A stretch of 64,000 bases of DNA from positions 186,001 to 250,000 of the forward strand of contig JAQUIT010000001.1 in assembly GCA_028681335.1 (NCBI GenBank), in the 5' to 3' direction. The position numbers were made by a program, and so were the translations under genes. The notes below the pieces were generated by a model that was given only the letters and a program-made list of their open reading frames with translations, did not search any database and had not been told where the DNA came from. The stretch is from Desulfuromonadaceae bacterium. Its GTDB lineage: Bacteria > Desulfobacterota > Desulfuromonadia > Geobacterales > Pseudopelobacteraceae. Below are positions 37,402 through 47,673 of this stretch, one piece after another. How positions within the stretch are numbered: position 1 is the first letter of the stretch; the number at the start of each line of letters is the position of its first letter.

Positions 37402-38700
37402 ATGAAAATTGCATTGATACTTCTACTGGTGATCCTGCCTACGGTTTGTGCTGCTGAAACACGCTTGCTGACACTTGACCAGGCGATCGCTATTGCGATG
37501 GATAAAAACCGTGACATCGAAAAAGCGCGTGAGTATGCACAGTATGTACAGGGTAAGTATGTCGAGGAACGTGCTGCAGCGCTGCCGCAACTGCAGCTTA
37601 ACGGCACCGTGCTGCTTTCAAAGGATGAAACCCAGATAACCTCCGGTGCTGCCGCTCAGCAACAGTTTGGGCGCACGGTTGATCTGACGGTATCCCAGCC
37701 GCTCTATACCTGGGGCAAACTAAACGCTGCCATCAGGGCGGCCGAAGTTGGTCTGAAAACCGCTGATGAACAACTGCGTCTGTACCGCCAGGCAGCCTAT
37801 CGCGATGTTGTGGCCGCCTATCTCGATGTGCAGCTGGCAAGAGAATTGAGCCGGCTGGCTGTAGAAAACAGGTCGCAAAAACAGCGTCATCTGGATGAAG
37901 CCACCCGCAAGTTCACTGCCGGGGTTGCTACGGATTATGATGTCCTTGCGGCTGAAGTGGCAGCTCAAAACACGCAGCCGGAAGTTATCCGCTCCGAGAA
38001 CAGTATTCGTATGGCCCGTGAGCAGCTTCGATTTCTGCTCGCCAGCGGCGTACAGGATGTTGATGTGGTCGGGACGCTGGAAACTCCTGCCGTTGCTCGC
38101 CCTCTGCCGGCTAGCTATGACGAGGCGGTGAAGATAGCCAGTGAGCGTCGTCCAGAACTAAAAGACCTGCGCTTGCGCATAGGAATTTACAATGAACTGG
38201 TGACGATTGCCGGCACTGACAACAAGCCGCGCCTTGACATGAAGGGTGGCGTTGGGTGGCATTGGGCCAGCGCGGATAACCCCGGTCCTGCGTGGGATGT
38301 CAATGGTGCGGCCTGGAATGTTGGTGTTTATCTGTCGTTCCCGTTCTTTGACGGTTTTCGTACCAGCGGCCGGGTTACTCAGGCCAGAAGCGATCTGCGC
38401 ACAAAACAGATTGAAGAGACGAAGCTTCTTGATTCGATCTCCCTCGAAGTTCGCCAGGCAGAGTTCTCATACCTTGAAGCTACTGAAATACTCAAGGCTC
38501 TTTCCGGTACGGTTAAGCAGGCAGAGCGTCTGGTTCAGATGGCGGAAAAAGGGTATGAGTTCGGAGTCAAGATAAGGCTCGAGGTTGATGATGCTCAGGT
38601 TAATCTGTTGCAGGCCAGGAGCAACATGGCGAGGGCAGAGCGTGACATCCGCGTGGCGCTGGTTAATTATCTCTGGTCCATGGGGGTGGCAGGGGAGTAA
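37402..38700 (+). CDS. TolC-family outer membrane factor
   Basis: Signal peptide; LLTLDQAIAIAMDKNRDIEKAREYAQYVQGKYVEERAAALPQLQLNG; coiled-coil hairpin repeats. Confidence 0.92.
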   Translation: MKIALILLLVILPTVCAAETRLLTLDQAIAIAMDKNRDIEKAREYAQYVQGKYVEERAAALPQLQLNGTVLLSKDETQITSGAAAQQQFGRTVDLTVSQPLYTWGKLNAAIRAAEVGLKTADEQLRLYRQAAYRDVVAAYLDVQLARELSRLAVENRSQKQRHLDEATRKFTAGVATDYDVLAAEVAAQNTQPEVIRSENSIRMAREQLRFLLASGVQDVDVVGTLETPAVARPLPASYDEAVKIASERRPELKDLRLRIGIYNELVTIAGTDNKPRLDMKGGVGWHWASADNPGPAWDVNGAAWNVGVYLSFPFFDGFRTSGRVTQARSDLRTKQIEETKLLDSISLEVRQAEFSYLEATEILKALSGTVKQAERLVQMAEKGYEFGVKIRLEVDDAQVNLLQARSNMARAERDIRVALVNYLWSMGVAGE

Positions 38701-38807
38701 AGACGGGTGTAACTTTTGATAATATATACAGATAAGTGTCTATAATCCTTTTGACTCATGTTGAGTCGCGTGGTACTTTGCGGAATATTTTCTATCTGGA
38801 GTAATCT

Positions 38808-39722
38808 ATGAGTATTGTTGTTGTCGGTACTGTAGCGTTCGACACTATTGAAACCCCTTTTGGCAGGGGAGATAACGTTCTGGGCGGGTCGGCCACCTAT
38901 TTTTCAACTTCGGCCAGTTTTTTTACCGATGTATCACTGGTTGCCGTTGTTGGAGAAGACTTTCCCGAAGAGCATATCAGCTTTCTGCAGGGTCGCAACA
39001 TAGATACGAGCGGTTTGCAGCGCCTTCCCGGCAAGACTTTTCACTGGAGTGGTCGCTACGGGTATGATCTGAATGAAGCTCAGACTCTTGACACCCAGCT
39101 TAACGTGCTCATGGATTTCCAGCCGGAGCTGCCGGAATCCTATCGGGACGCTGACTATCTTTTTCTTGCCAACATCGACCCTGACCTGCAGTTAAAGGTG
39201 CTGGAACAGGTGAGGAAGCCTAAGCTTGTTGCCTGCGACACAATGAATTTCTGGATCTCTTCCAAACCGGAAACTCTGAAGAAAGTACTTCAGAAGGTTG
39301 ATATCGTTATCATCAACGAAGGTGAAGCGCGCCAGTTTACCGGAGAGGCCAATCTGATCAAGGCCGCTCGTCAGATCATCGCCCTCGGCTGCAAGCGACT
39401 GGTCATCAAGCGGGGAGAGTACGGTGTCTTGATGTTTACCGCCGAAACGGTTTTTGCTGCACCCGCCTATCCACTGGAGGAGGTGTTCGATCCGACCGGT
39501 GCGGGAGATACATTTGCCGGTGGTTTCATGGGGTATCTGGCAAATACTGGAGATCTCTCAGAGGAGGGGCTGCGCCAGGCGATCGTCTTTGGCAGTGTCA
39601 TGGCCTCCTTTAACGTAGAAGATTTCAGCCTCAACCGTATGAAACGACTCGAGTATAAAGAGATTCAATCCCGTTTCGGCAGTTTCAAGGCGCTGACAAG
39701 TTTCAAGGATATTTCTTTTTGA
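38808..39722 (+). CDS. PfkB-family carbohydrate/nucleoside kinase
   Basis: DNVLGGSATYFS; PTGAGDTFAGGFMGYL (PfkB signature 2). Confidence 0.92.
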   Translation: MSIVVVGTVAFDTIETPFGRGDNVLGGSATYFSTSASFFTDVSLVAVVGEDFPEEHISFLQGRNIDTSGLQRLPGKTFHWSGRYGYDLNEAQTLDTQLNVLMDFQPELPESYRDADYLFLANIDPDLQLKVLEQVRKPKLVACDTMNFWISSKPETLKKVLQKVDIVIINEGEARQFTGEANLIKAARQIIALGCKRLVIKRGEYGVLMFTAETVFAAPAYPLEEVFDPTGAGDTFAGGFMGYLANTGDLSEEGLRQAIVFGSVMASFNVEDFSLNRMKRLEYKEIQSRFGSFKALTSFKDISF

Positions 39723-39783
39723 TGGAGATGTGTTGCTTGGCAAGGCAGCGCTTATCCTGTTTGTCAGGGTAAGGGACATACAT

Positions 39784-40548
39784 ATGATGAAAAGTCTTTT
39801 CAAAGGTATAACTGTAATACTTCTGCTCCTGACTGTTTCCGGCTGTGTCTCCCGCGGGGGGCAGAGTAATTTTGAGCCGAATCCAGCGTCCTACCATTAC
39901 CAGATGGGACTCTCCTATCTGGGAGAGCGCAATTATACCTCTGCACTGTTTGAACTGACTGAGGCCGAGAAGCTTGACCATGATAACCCGGATGTCCTCT
40001 ATAATCTGGGCAAAGCCCTTGTCGGGAAAAGGCGGCCGGACCTTGCTGAAGTAAAATTTCAGAGAGCAATTCTTTTGAAACCCGCATTCTCCACAGCCCG
40101 CAACGATCTTGGGGTTGCATACCTCGATATGCAACGCTGGGATAGCGCCATTCAGCAGTTCAAAATTGTCAAGGACGACCTTTTTTACGATAATACTGAA
40201 AATGCTTCTATTAATCTGGGGCTGGCTTATCTGGGAAAAGGCGATTACGCCAAGGCATTGGCTGAGCTGCAGGCGGTAGCGGCCATGAACCCGCGGAACC
40301 CTGTTGTGAAGCTTTGTTTGGGGCGTGTCTGGTTCGCGATGGACAAGAGCGAACAGGCGCTTGCCGAATATACCAAGGCGCTTGAGATTTATAGTGATTA
40401 TGGTGCGGCCCACTTTTATATGGGGCAGGTGCTGCTCAAGTTGAATAGGATTGATGCTGCCCGTGTCTCATTCAAAGAGGCGGTACGGCTCATTCCTGAT
40501 AGCGAACAGGGACGTGCTGCCCTTGGATATCTGGATCTTATCAAGTGA
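39784..40548 (+). CDS. TPR-repeat lipoprotein (PilF/NlpI-like)
   Basis: Lipobox VSGCVSRGG; consecutive TPRs. Start reassigned from 39730. Confidence 0.82.
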   Translation: MMKSLFKGITVILLLLTVSGCVSRGGQSNFEPNPASYHYQMGLSYLGERNYTSALFELTEAEKLDHDNPDVLYNLGKALVGKRRPDLAEVKFQRAILLKPAFSTARNDLGVAYLDMQRWDSAIQQFKIVKDDLFYDNTENASINLGLAYLGKGDYAKALAELQAVAAMNPRNPVVKLCLGRVWFAMDKSEQALAEYTKALEIYSDYGAAHFYMGQVLLKLNRIDAARVSFKEAVRLIPDSEQGRAALGYLDLIK

Positions 40549-41429
40549 GTGAGGATAGTGTGTCAGATCCCGTTTGTTCTCCGACTGAAACCACCAGTAG
40601 TTCGCCTGGAGCGGTTCTTCGCCGTTGCAGGGAGTTCCACGGGTTTACGCTTGAGGAAGCCTCGGAAACCACAAAAATCGGTGTTTCTTATCTGCGGTCG
40701 CTTGAAAACGACCAAGTCCGTGAATTTGCCAATCAGGCATATCTAAAGGGCTTTCTTCGTATATACGCCAGCTACCTAGGGCTAAATTTTGATGATATAG
40801 CGCCGATGTATGACAAGCTCGTGGGCGTTCCGGTTGAAAAAACGGAGCTTGCGCGTCCACACTCAACTTCCCCGCGTCCACCACGCCGATTTGCACTCCT
40901 TAAAAAAATGTTGTTCCCGCTCTTTTTACTGACAGTTATTCTGATTACGGCAACCTTTTTTAAACAGGCCCCGGCTCCGCCGGTCATCCCTCAGCCGCAA
41001 CCTGTTGTAATTGTTCCGCCGCCTCGCGAAAACGTGGCGGTTCAGCAGGTCCAAAGTTCCGTACGAATCAAAAAAGTAGAGAAGAGTATTCCACCGCCTA
41101 AGGCAGAAGTACCCCCTGCAGAACCTTCCGAAACGGAAAAAACAGCGACAGTACAGCAACGACCGGCTGAACGGCCCAAGGGGTTTATTCTGAAGATCAG
41201 GGTTACGCAAAACGGGGCTTTGACCGCAAATGTTGACGATTCCGGCCCGCAAAAATATGAGCTTAACGTCGGGGATGTTATCGAGTGGAAGGCAGAAAAA
41301 AATGTCACACTGGATCTGAGCAACGCCGGTGGAGTTGATGTGGAACTAAACGGCAAGCCTTACAAACCGCTTGGACCATCTGGAAAACCGGCTTATGTCG
41401 AGCTTGATGCCAGTGGTGCAAAAGAGTAA
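40545..41429 (+). CDS. RodZ-like HTH membrane protein with C-terminal DUF4115-type domain
   Basis: HTH LRRCREFHGFTLEEASETTKIGVSYLRSLENDQ, one TM, Pro-rich linker, C-terminal beta domain. Confidence 0.82.
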   Translation: MSEDSVSDPVCSPTETTSSSPGAVLRRCREFHGFTLEEASETTKIGVSYLRSLENDQVREFANQAYLKGFLRIYASYLGLNFDDIAPMYDKLVGVPVEKTELARPHSTSPRPPRRFALLKKMLFPLFLLTVILITATFFKQAPAPPVIPQPQPVVIVPPPRENVAVQQVQSSVRIKKVEKSIPPPKAEVPPAEPSETEKTATVQQRPAERPKGFILKIRVTQNGALTANVDDSGPQKYELNVGDVIEWKAEKNVTLDLSNAGGVDVELNGKPYKPLGPSGKPAYVELDASGAKE

Positions 41430-41492
41430 TCCCGCGACACTTCCCCGTTCCTGCTGATTAATCTACAAAACACAAACAAAAAAATCATGGTC

Positions 41493-41520
41493 TTGACAGT
41501 CCTGCGCTCCATGCTAGACT
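41493..41520 (+). promoter_or_regulatory. Sigma70-type promoter upstream of the response regulator gene
   Basis: TTGACA (41493-41498), 16-nt spacer, TAGACT (41515-41520). Confidence 0.6.
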
Positions 41521-41552
41521 TTCTGTACTTATAGCTATGCAGGAGAACCACT

Positions 41553-41927
41553 GTGGAACAGGGATGCAAAAGAATACTGGTTGTGGACGATGAGGAAAAC
41601 GCCCGGGTGGCTCTTTCCAAAATTCTTGCCCATGATGGCTATGAAGTATCGGCCGTCAGGAATGGGGTGGAGGCCCTCAATTATCTGCGCAGTAAAGATG
41701 TCGAACTGATAATTACCGATCTGAATATGCCGGAAATGAACGGAATGATGTTTTTGCGTGAGCTGAATCGCAGCCACCCAGCCAGTAATGTTATAATGGT
41801 CACCGCTTATGGTGAAGTTGAGTCATATCTTGAAGCTATGACACTGGGCGCTTTTGAATATATTAATAAACCGGTCAAATATGACGATCTCAAAAAAGTC
41901 ATCGACAAGATCTTCAGAACCAACTGA
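41553..41927 (+). CDS. Single-domain response regulator
   Basis: KRILVVDDEENARVAL...VELIITDLNMPEMNGMMF...MVTAYGEVESYLEAMTLGAFEYINKPVKYDDL. Confidence 0.92.
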   Translation: MEQGCKRILVVDDEENARVALSKILAHDGYEVSAVRNGVEALNYLRSKDVELIITDLNMPEMNGMMFLRELNRSHPASNVIMVTAYGEVESYLEAMTLGAFEYINKPVKYDDLKKVIDKIFRTN

Positions 41928-42037
41928 CCTGTTGGTTGTATTGATAACGGTTGTAATTACATTATGCACGTGCACGTGGCACCTAAAAAACAGATAACGC
42001 AGCAGTCCTGATTTTACAGCCTATGGGGAGGCCTCCT

Positions 42038-42487
42038 ATGAAACCGTTTACAAAAATACTGACCGCCATCGATTTTTCGGAAAACGCCGAATGCGCGTTT
42101 GATTATGCTCTTACCTTGGCCGCTCAGTTTAATGCGGAGCTTATACTCATTCATGTTATCAATGAACCGGTTGATCTCCGTGGTTTTTATGTGCCACACA
42201 TCTCTTTTGAGCAGCTTGAAAAAGAGATCGAAGAGAGCGCCACCAAGATGATGACAGATTTCTGTAAATCAAAGCTGGAAGGTTTCTCTCATTATAAGAC
42301 AGAGATTGTAACCGGTATCCCTTGCGATGAGATTACAGCCGCTGCTGCCAGAAACGATGCGTCCCTCATTGTACTCGGTACTCATGGAAGAACCGGTCTT
42401 GACCGGATCCTGTTTGGCAGTACCGCTGAACGGGTTGTACGCTCTGCCAGTTGCCCTGTCCTCACGGTCAGGCTTCCGGCTGTTTAG
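42038..42487 (+). CDS. Universal stress protein family
   Basis: KILTAIDFSENAECAFDYALTLA...IVLGTHGRTGLDRILFGSTAERVVRSASCPVLTVR. Confidence 0.93.
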   Translation: MKPFTKILTAIDFSENAECAFDYALTLAAQFNAELILIHVINEPVDLRGFYVPHISFEQLEKEIEESATKMMTDFCKSKLEGFSHYKTEIVTGIPCDEITAAAARNDASLIVLGTHGRTGLDRILFGSTAERVVRSASCPVLTVRLPAV

Positions 42488-42526
42488 CCGTGAATGAGTC
42501 CGATTCGTGAAAAGGGTTTCCCTGCC

Positions 42527-43717
42527 ATGATGATAGAATCTGGAGCGCCCGCCGTAAAGCCTACTGTCGTCATTATTGATGACGACAGAAATGTCCTCGA
42601 GCTGACTTCATTAATCCTCTTGAAACACGGTTTTCAGTCGTACGTTGCAGATGGTGCCAACGAAGGTTTTGAACTTATTGCCACGCATTCTCCGGAACTG
42701 GTCCTGCTCGATTATATGATGCCGGAGATGGATGGGTTGTCGGCGCTTCAGTTTATAAAGAACCATTTTCCCGATACATACGTTGTGATGCTGACCGGTA
42801 AGGGGAGCGAAGAGGTCGCTGTCGAGTTAATGAAAAACGGTGCTTCAGAGTATATCCTCAAGCCGTTTAACAATCGAAACCTTGTTGAGCGCCTGAAAAA
42901 CGTGATGAGAATCCGGGAAATTGAGCTTCACAACAGAGAACTGCAAAAACAGCAGGTACAGCTGCTTTCTGAAATAGAACAATGGAACCTCGAGTTAAAG
43001 AGGAGGGTACGCGAAAAAACCGAGGAACTTCACAATGCCCACGAAGAGATAGTCCAATCAGAGAAGCTTGCGGCTATGGGCTATCTTTCCGCAGGGGTGG
43101 CTCATGAGATCCGTAATCCACTTAACTCTATCGCCCTGTTTGTCCAGCTTATGCGCCAGACAACGACCGAGCCGGATCAACTTGAACATCAGGCAAAAAT
43201 CATGAAAGAGGTTGATCGGATCGATTCAATTATCCGTAAGCTCCTTGATGCCTCCCGTAGAACCCGCGTTATCTCATCCACTGTGCAGATCAACCAGGTA
43301 ATCGATAATGCCATCGAAGCCTTTACCCCTCAGATCGAGACAAGAAAAATTCAGGTTGAGCGGCAGTACCATTGTGTGCCGCCTCCCATTACCGCTGACC
43401 CGACCGAGCTCGAACAGATATTTACCAATCTTTTTTTGAATGCTCTGGATGCCATGAGCCGTGGTGGCCGCCTTGCAATAGAGCTCTTTGCAAAGGATGG
43501 TCGTGTGATTGTGAGGGTTGGTGACAGTGGTCACGGAATTGCGGAAGATGTCCTGCCCAGTATATTTGAGCCATTCTTCAGTACAAAAGGGCGCGGCACC
43601 GGGATGGGACTCCCCGTTGCCCAGCGGATAGCCCGGATGTATGAAGGGAGCATGGAGGTTGAGTGTTCCTCTTCTGAAGGCACAACATTCCGTCTGGAAT
43701 TTCCTTTCTACAGCTGA
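42527..43717 (+). CDS. Receiver domain plus histidine kinase (atypical hybrid)
   Basis: Receiver VVIIDDDRNVLEL...LVLLDYMMPEMDG; HisKA MGYLSAGVAHEIRNPLNSIALF; HATPase GDSGHGIAEDVLPSIFEPFFSTKGRGTGMGLPVAQRI. Confidence 0.92.
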   Translation: MMIESGAPAVKPTVVIIDDDRNVLELTSLILLKHGFQSYVADGANEGFELIATHSPELVLLDYMMPEMDGLSALQFIKNHFPDTYVVMLTGKGSEEVAVELMKNGASEYILKPFNNRNLVERLKNVMRIREIELHNRELQKQQVQLLSEIEQWNLELKRRVREKTEELHNAHEEIVQSEKLAAMGYLSAGVAHEIRNPLNSIALFVQLMRQTTTEPDQLEHQAKIMKEVDRIDSIIRKLLDASRRTRVISSTVQINQVIDNAIEAFTPQIETRKIQVERQYHCVPPPITADPTELEQIFTNLFLNALDAMSRGGRLAIELFAKDGRVIVRVGDSGHGIAEDVLPSIFEPFFSTKGRGTGMGLPVAQRIARMYEGSMEVECSSSEGTTFRLEFPFYS

Positions 43718-43799
43718 AACATTCTCCCTTTCTTTTTTTGGTCCCGGTGGTGTAGTATACCGCAACTGTACGACAATTCTACGGTAAGTGTGTGCGGTT

Positions 43800-44198
43800 A
43801 TGCCCCAATCAGACAGAAAAATTCTTATTATTGATGATGACCCGTTCTTCCTGAAAGTTCTGAGCGATAACTTCAGAGACAACGGTTTTACTGTTTTTAA
43901 CGCCAATGACGGCATTGAAGGTGTAAAGGTTTATCTCGAAGAGTTGCCTGATGTGGTCATCTCTGATCTGGTAATGCCGCGCATGGGTGGAGTGAGTACC
44001 TGTCTGGAGATCGCCCGACTGGGCGGTGACACCCCTCCGGTAATAGCTCTCCTGACATCCATGTTTCAGGAGTCACCGCATGAACACGACGCTCCTGAAA
44101 TGGGCGCCAAAATTCACATCCCGAAGTCTACCCGCCCGGTGGATATCGTCATCATTATCGAACAGATCCTCGAACGCGAAAAATATTCACAGAGCTGA
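43800..44198 (+). CDS. Single-domain response regulator
   Basis: DRKILIIDDDPFFLKVLSDNF...VVISDLVMPRMGGVSTCLEI...HIPKSTRPVDIV. Confidence 0.9.
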   Translation: MPQSDRKILIIDDDPFFLKVLSDNFRDNGFTVFNANDGIEGVKVYLEELPDVVISDLVMPRMGGVSTCLEIARLGGDTPPVIALLTSMFQESPHEHDAPEMGAKIHIPKSTRPVDIVIIIEQILEREKYSQS

Positions 44199-44202
44199 CA
44201 GC

Positions 44203-45783
44203 ATGCCTTTTATCTATCGTAGTATCTCAATCACCCCCAGTGAGTCGGAAGATATTCTCCCAGCATTGCTGGCGGCAAAACTTTCTGTTCCGCTGGCATA
44301 TCTCGATGAAATCCGCATCACGCGTAAAGGGATTGATGCCCGCAAAAAACCACACATAAAACTTGTGTACACGCTCTCCTTTTCAGCTGGTGAAGCGGTC
44401 AGGAAACTGTTGGGAACCGATCCTGCGCTTGAGTGGCAGGAAGAAAAACCATCCTCACGCCTTAAACTCATTCAGTCCCCCACGCGCATTGTTATTGTCG
44501 GAAGTGGTCCGGCTGGCCTTTTTGCCGCCCTGCGTCTGGCAGAGTATGGCCTGAAGGCGACGATCATTGAGCGTGGTGAGCCGGTGGAAGAGCGGGCGTT
44601 GTCTGTGCAACGTTTCTGGAAGGATGGTATTCTTGATCCTGAGTCCAATGTGCAGTTTGGCGAGGGGGGGGCGGGGACCTTCTCCGACGGCAAGCTGACG
44701 TGCCGTTCCAAGGATTCGCTGGTGCCGTGGGTGCTGGAACAATTAGCCGCATTCGGGGCTCAGCCAGAGGTACGTTATCTTGCCAAACCGCATATCGGGA
44801 CTGACCGCTTGAGAGTTGTGATGACTGCCATACGGAGCCACCTGCTTGAGAAGGGTTTTATTATCAAATTCGGCTGTCGCATGAGCGACCTGAACATCAA
44901 AAACGGCCGGGTCGAATCGTTGACGCTTAATGAAGTGGATGAAGTGCCATGTGACCATCTGATTCTGGCAAGCGGACATAGTGCCAGGGATACATTTGAA
45001 CTGCTGGAACGATTGAATGTCCCACTGCAGCGGAAGCCTTTTGCGATGGGTTTCAGAGTTGAACACCCGCAGGATCTGATAAACCGGATACAGTATGGTG
45101 GAGGAAAACAACCGGCCCTTCCGGCGGCGGACTATGCTCTGGCCTGGAACAACAGCTCCACCGGCCGTAGTGCCTATTCCTTCTGTATGTGTCCCGGTGG
45201 AGTTGTTGTCGGAGGTGCGTCAGAAGCTGGTGGAGTCGTTACCAACGGCATGAGCGGCCAGTTGCGCAATTCTCCCTACGCGAACAGTGCTCTTGTTGTC
45301 AACGTCAGGGAAGAGGATTTTGATGGTACAGGACCGCTTGCCGGGGTCAGGCTGCAGCGCAGGTGGGAGCAGCGGGCGTTTGAACTGGGTGGAGGAGGAT
45401 ACCGGGCTCCGGCTCAAAACCTGCTCGATTTCTTGCGCCTGCCTGGCAAAGGTGCCGTCAAGACAACCTATCGTCCAGGTGTCCTGGAGACCGATCTGGA
45501 TACTGTATTGCCACCTTTTATCGTCAACACACTGCGTGAGGGAATCGTTGATTTTGGACGAAAACTGAAGGGGTTTGTTACCGCCGAGGCGACCTTGATA
45601 GGCATAGAGTCCCGGACGTCCTCACCGGTGCGGGTTTTGCGCGACAGCTGTTATGAGTCCGTAGGCGTCAAAGGGCTGTACCCGGCCGGTGAAGGGGCCG
45701 GCTATGCCGGAGGCATAATGAGTTCTGCCGTAGACGGTATCAAAATAGCTGACAATATTGCGGGAAGGCTCTCTGCCGGCTAG
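44203..45783 (+). CDS. FAD-dependent oxidoreductase (YtfP-like uncharacterised FAD-dependent dehydrogenase family)
   Basis: IVIVGSGPAGLFAALRLAEYGLKATIIERGEPVEER; FGEGGAGTFSDGKL; YPAGEGAGYAGGIMSSAVDGIKIA. Start reassigned from 44080. Confidence 0.88.
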   Translation: MPFIYRSISITPSESEDILPALLAAKLSVPLAYLDEIRITRKGIDARKKPHIKLVYTLSFSAGEAVRKLLGTDPALEWQEEKPSSRLKLIQSPTRIVIVGSGPAGLFAALRLAEYGLKATIIERGEPVEERALSVQRFWKDGILDPESNVQFGEGGAGTFSDGKLTCRSKDSLVPWVLEQLAAFGAQPEVRYLAKPHIGTDRLRVVMTAIRSHLLEKGFIIKFGCRMSDLNIKNGRVESLTLNEVDEVPCDHLILASGHSARDTFELLERLNVPLQRKPFAMGFRVEHPQDLINRIQYGGGKQPALPAADYALAWNNSSTGRSAYSFCMCPGGVVVGGASEAGGVVTNGMSGQLRNSPYANSALVVNVREEDFDGTGPLAGVRLQRRWEQRAFELGGGGYRAPAQNLLDFLRLPGKGAVKTTYRPGVLETDLDTVLPPFIVNTLREGIVDFGRKLKGFVTAEATLIGIESRTSSPVRVLRDSCYESVGVKGLYPAGEGAGYAGGIMSSAVDGIKIADNIAGRLSAG

Positions 45784-45788
45784 CCGCT

Positions 45789-46187
45789 TTACACCCGCTG
45801 GTGTATGAACCTGCTGTAACTCTGGTCGGTGCCCTTTATATGGCAGACGAGCCATTCCACCATGAAATCCAGAACGTTGGCCGCTATCTTATGTCCATGC
45901 AGAAAGTTGACCTGTATTTCACGCAAGCGTGAAACAAACTGGTCGTGCTCCTGGCGGTGAGCCGGTAGATCCGGATAGTTACAGGAGGTCATCAGCCGCT
46001 CTTCTTCGCTAAAATGCTCCGTCACATAGGTAATGAGGTTCATGATGACCTCTCCAACAGCCTCAGATTCGTCTCCATTTTTGATTGCAGCGTCAAGTGT
46101 GTTTACCCACTCAAAGAGAGCCTTGTGCTGCCCGTCAATTGTTGGAATCCCAAGGGCAATACTATCGTTCCATTCAAAAAATGCCAT
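45789..46187 (-). CDS. Bacteriohemerythrin
   Basis: WNDSIALGIPTIDGQHKALFEWVNTL...HFSEEERLM...HRQEHDQFVSRL...WLVCHIKGTDQSYSRF. Confidence 0.93.
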   Translation of the reverse strand: MAFFEWNDSIALGIPTIDGQHKALFEWVNTLDAAIKNGDESEAVGEVIMNLITYVTEHFSEEERLMTSCNYPDLPAHRQEHDQFVSRLREIQVNFLHGHKIAANVLDFMVEWLVCHIKGTDQSYSRFIHQRV

Positions 46188-46242
46188 TCTGTGTCACCTC
46201 ATAGACAAGAGAGAAGCTGTTTGATATTGGTTCCTGGTATTG

Positions 46243-47673
46243 TCATTGAGTGGGAATATTCTGTTTCAGATCAAGTTCCCGGACGTTGCCGAATGTTGAC
46301 AGTGGCAGATCGAATTTAGCGGCTTCACCAACAACCACAAGCTTGAATGCGTCAGGGTGCAGGTATTTCCTGGCCGCATTGAGTACGTCTGCTTTGGTTA
46401 CCTTGGCGATGTTGTCGCGGTACTTTTCAAGGTAACCGTCGGGGTAATTGTAGTATTCGAGCCGGGCCCGCTGGTTAACGATTGAAGCCGGGCTCGTAAA
46501 CGCGAACATGAATGAGTTGATCATATATTCCCGGGCACTATTCAGCTCCTCATCACTGACAGGTTCTTTCGTCGTTCCGCCAATAATCTCTTTCATCAGC
46601 CTGATCGTTTTAGCGGTGGTCTTATCTTTAGTCTCTGTTTCAGCGATAAAACTGCCGGTAAAGCGGCGCCCGATATCAAAACGGCTGCCGACATTGTATG
46701 CCAGTCCCTGGTTCGTGCGGATTTCCACTGTTAGCCGCGATGTAAAACTCCCCCCAAGGATGTAGTCCAGAATTCTCACCGCATAGATGTCAGGGTTGTC
46801 CTTGTTCAGTCCCAGGTGCCCCATGCGAATGACGCTCTGGTTGATATCCTTTCTGCCGTAGAGTACTTCTCCCTGAAACAGCAATTTCGGCTGCGGCACA
46901 TCGGGCAAGGCAAGCCCACTGGGCTCCTTTGTGGCTGGAAAGGTAGAGTTCAGTTCAGTGAGCAACGCTTCGCGGTCAAAGTCGCCGGATACCGCCAGTA
47001 TCATGTTGTCAACGCGGAAATAGCGACGGTGAAAAGCCTTCAGGTCCTGACGGGTTATAGAGCTGATTGACTCGAAGGTTGGTACTGCACCCAAAGGATG
47101 ACCGGCGTATATGGCTCGGTTGATCTCGCGATCGGCTATTTCCTTTGGATCGTCATTTTGACGCCGCAGACTTTCAATGATCTGCTTCCGGGCGATTTCA
47201 ACACGGCTTTCACTGAAGTTGGGGCGTAGGAGGACATTGCTGAAGATCTGCAGGGTACGGCTGAAATTCTTTTTCAGTGAGGTTAGCGCGACTGTTCCCA
47301 TGTCGCTGTCAATAGTGCTTTCAACCGCCGATGCCATAAATTCAAGCTCGTCGTCCAGTTTCTCGGGAGCTATACCTCCGGCTCCACCGCTTCGCATTAC
47401 GCTGCCGGTCATGCCGGCCAATCCGGATTTGGCGGCCGGTTCATAGATTGATCCTGCCCGCACCATGGCGGTCATGCTGATAATCGGCAACTCTGTGTCA
47501 CGTAGGAGATACACCGGCATCCCGCACTTCAGGACAACACGTTCTGCTTTCGGAATCTGAAAGTCCAGCGCAGGAAACGTCATGGTGCGGGGATTTGCCG
47601 GCTGGTGGTCTGCGGAAGAGGCTGGAGTAATTGAGGTGAACAGCAGGCAGATAAGAATAGCGAGCAGCTTCAT
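46243..47673 (-). CDS. M16-family peptidase, non-catalytic subunit (no HxxEH)
   Basis: M16 fold; R/Y region SRLTVEIRTNQGLAYNVGSRF present; the expected HxxEH position reads GLAGMTGSVMRSG. Confidence 0.85.
   Translation of the reverse strand: MKLLAILICLLFTSITPASSADHQPANPRTMTFPALDFQIPKAERVVLKCGMPVYLLRDTELPIISMTAMVRAGSIYEPAAKSGLAGMTGSVMRSGGAGGIAPEKLDDELEFMASAVESTIDSDMGTVALTSLKKNFSRTLQIFSNVLLRPNFSESRVEIARKQIIESLRRQNDDPKEIADREINRAIYAGHPLGAVPTFESISSITRQDLKAFHRRYFRVDNMILAVSGDFDREALLTELNSTFPATKEPSGLALPDVPQPKLLFQGEVLYGRKDINQSVIRMGHLGLNKDNPDIYAVRILDYILGGSFTSRLTVEIRTNQGLAYNVGSRFDIGRRFTGSFIAETETKDKTTAKTIRLMKEIIGGTTKEPVSDEELNSAREYMINSFMFAFTSPASIVNQRARLEYYNYPDGYLEKYRDNIAKVTKADVLNAARKYLHPDAFKLVVVGEAAKFDLPLSTFGNVRELDLKQNIPTQ

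Noticed and set aside
41960-41985. TGCACGTGCA palindrome before the Usp gene
   Set aside because: Short and with no associated promoter elements; not enough evidence for an operator.
46243-47673. Downstream M16 gene as a pseudogene because HxxEH is missing
   Set aside because: Full-length ORF with intact signal peptide and R/Y motif; better explained as the non-catalytic partner.
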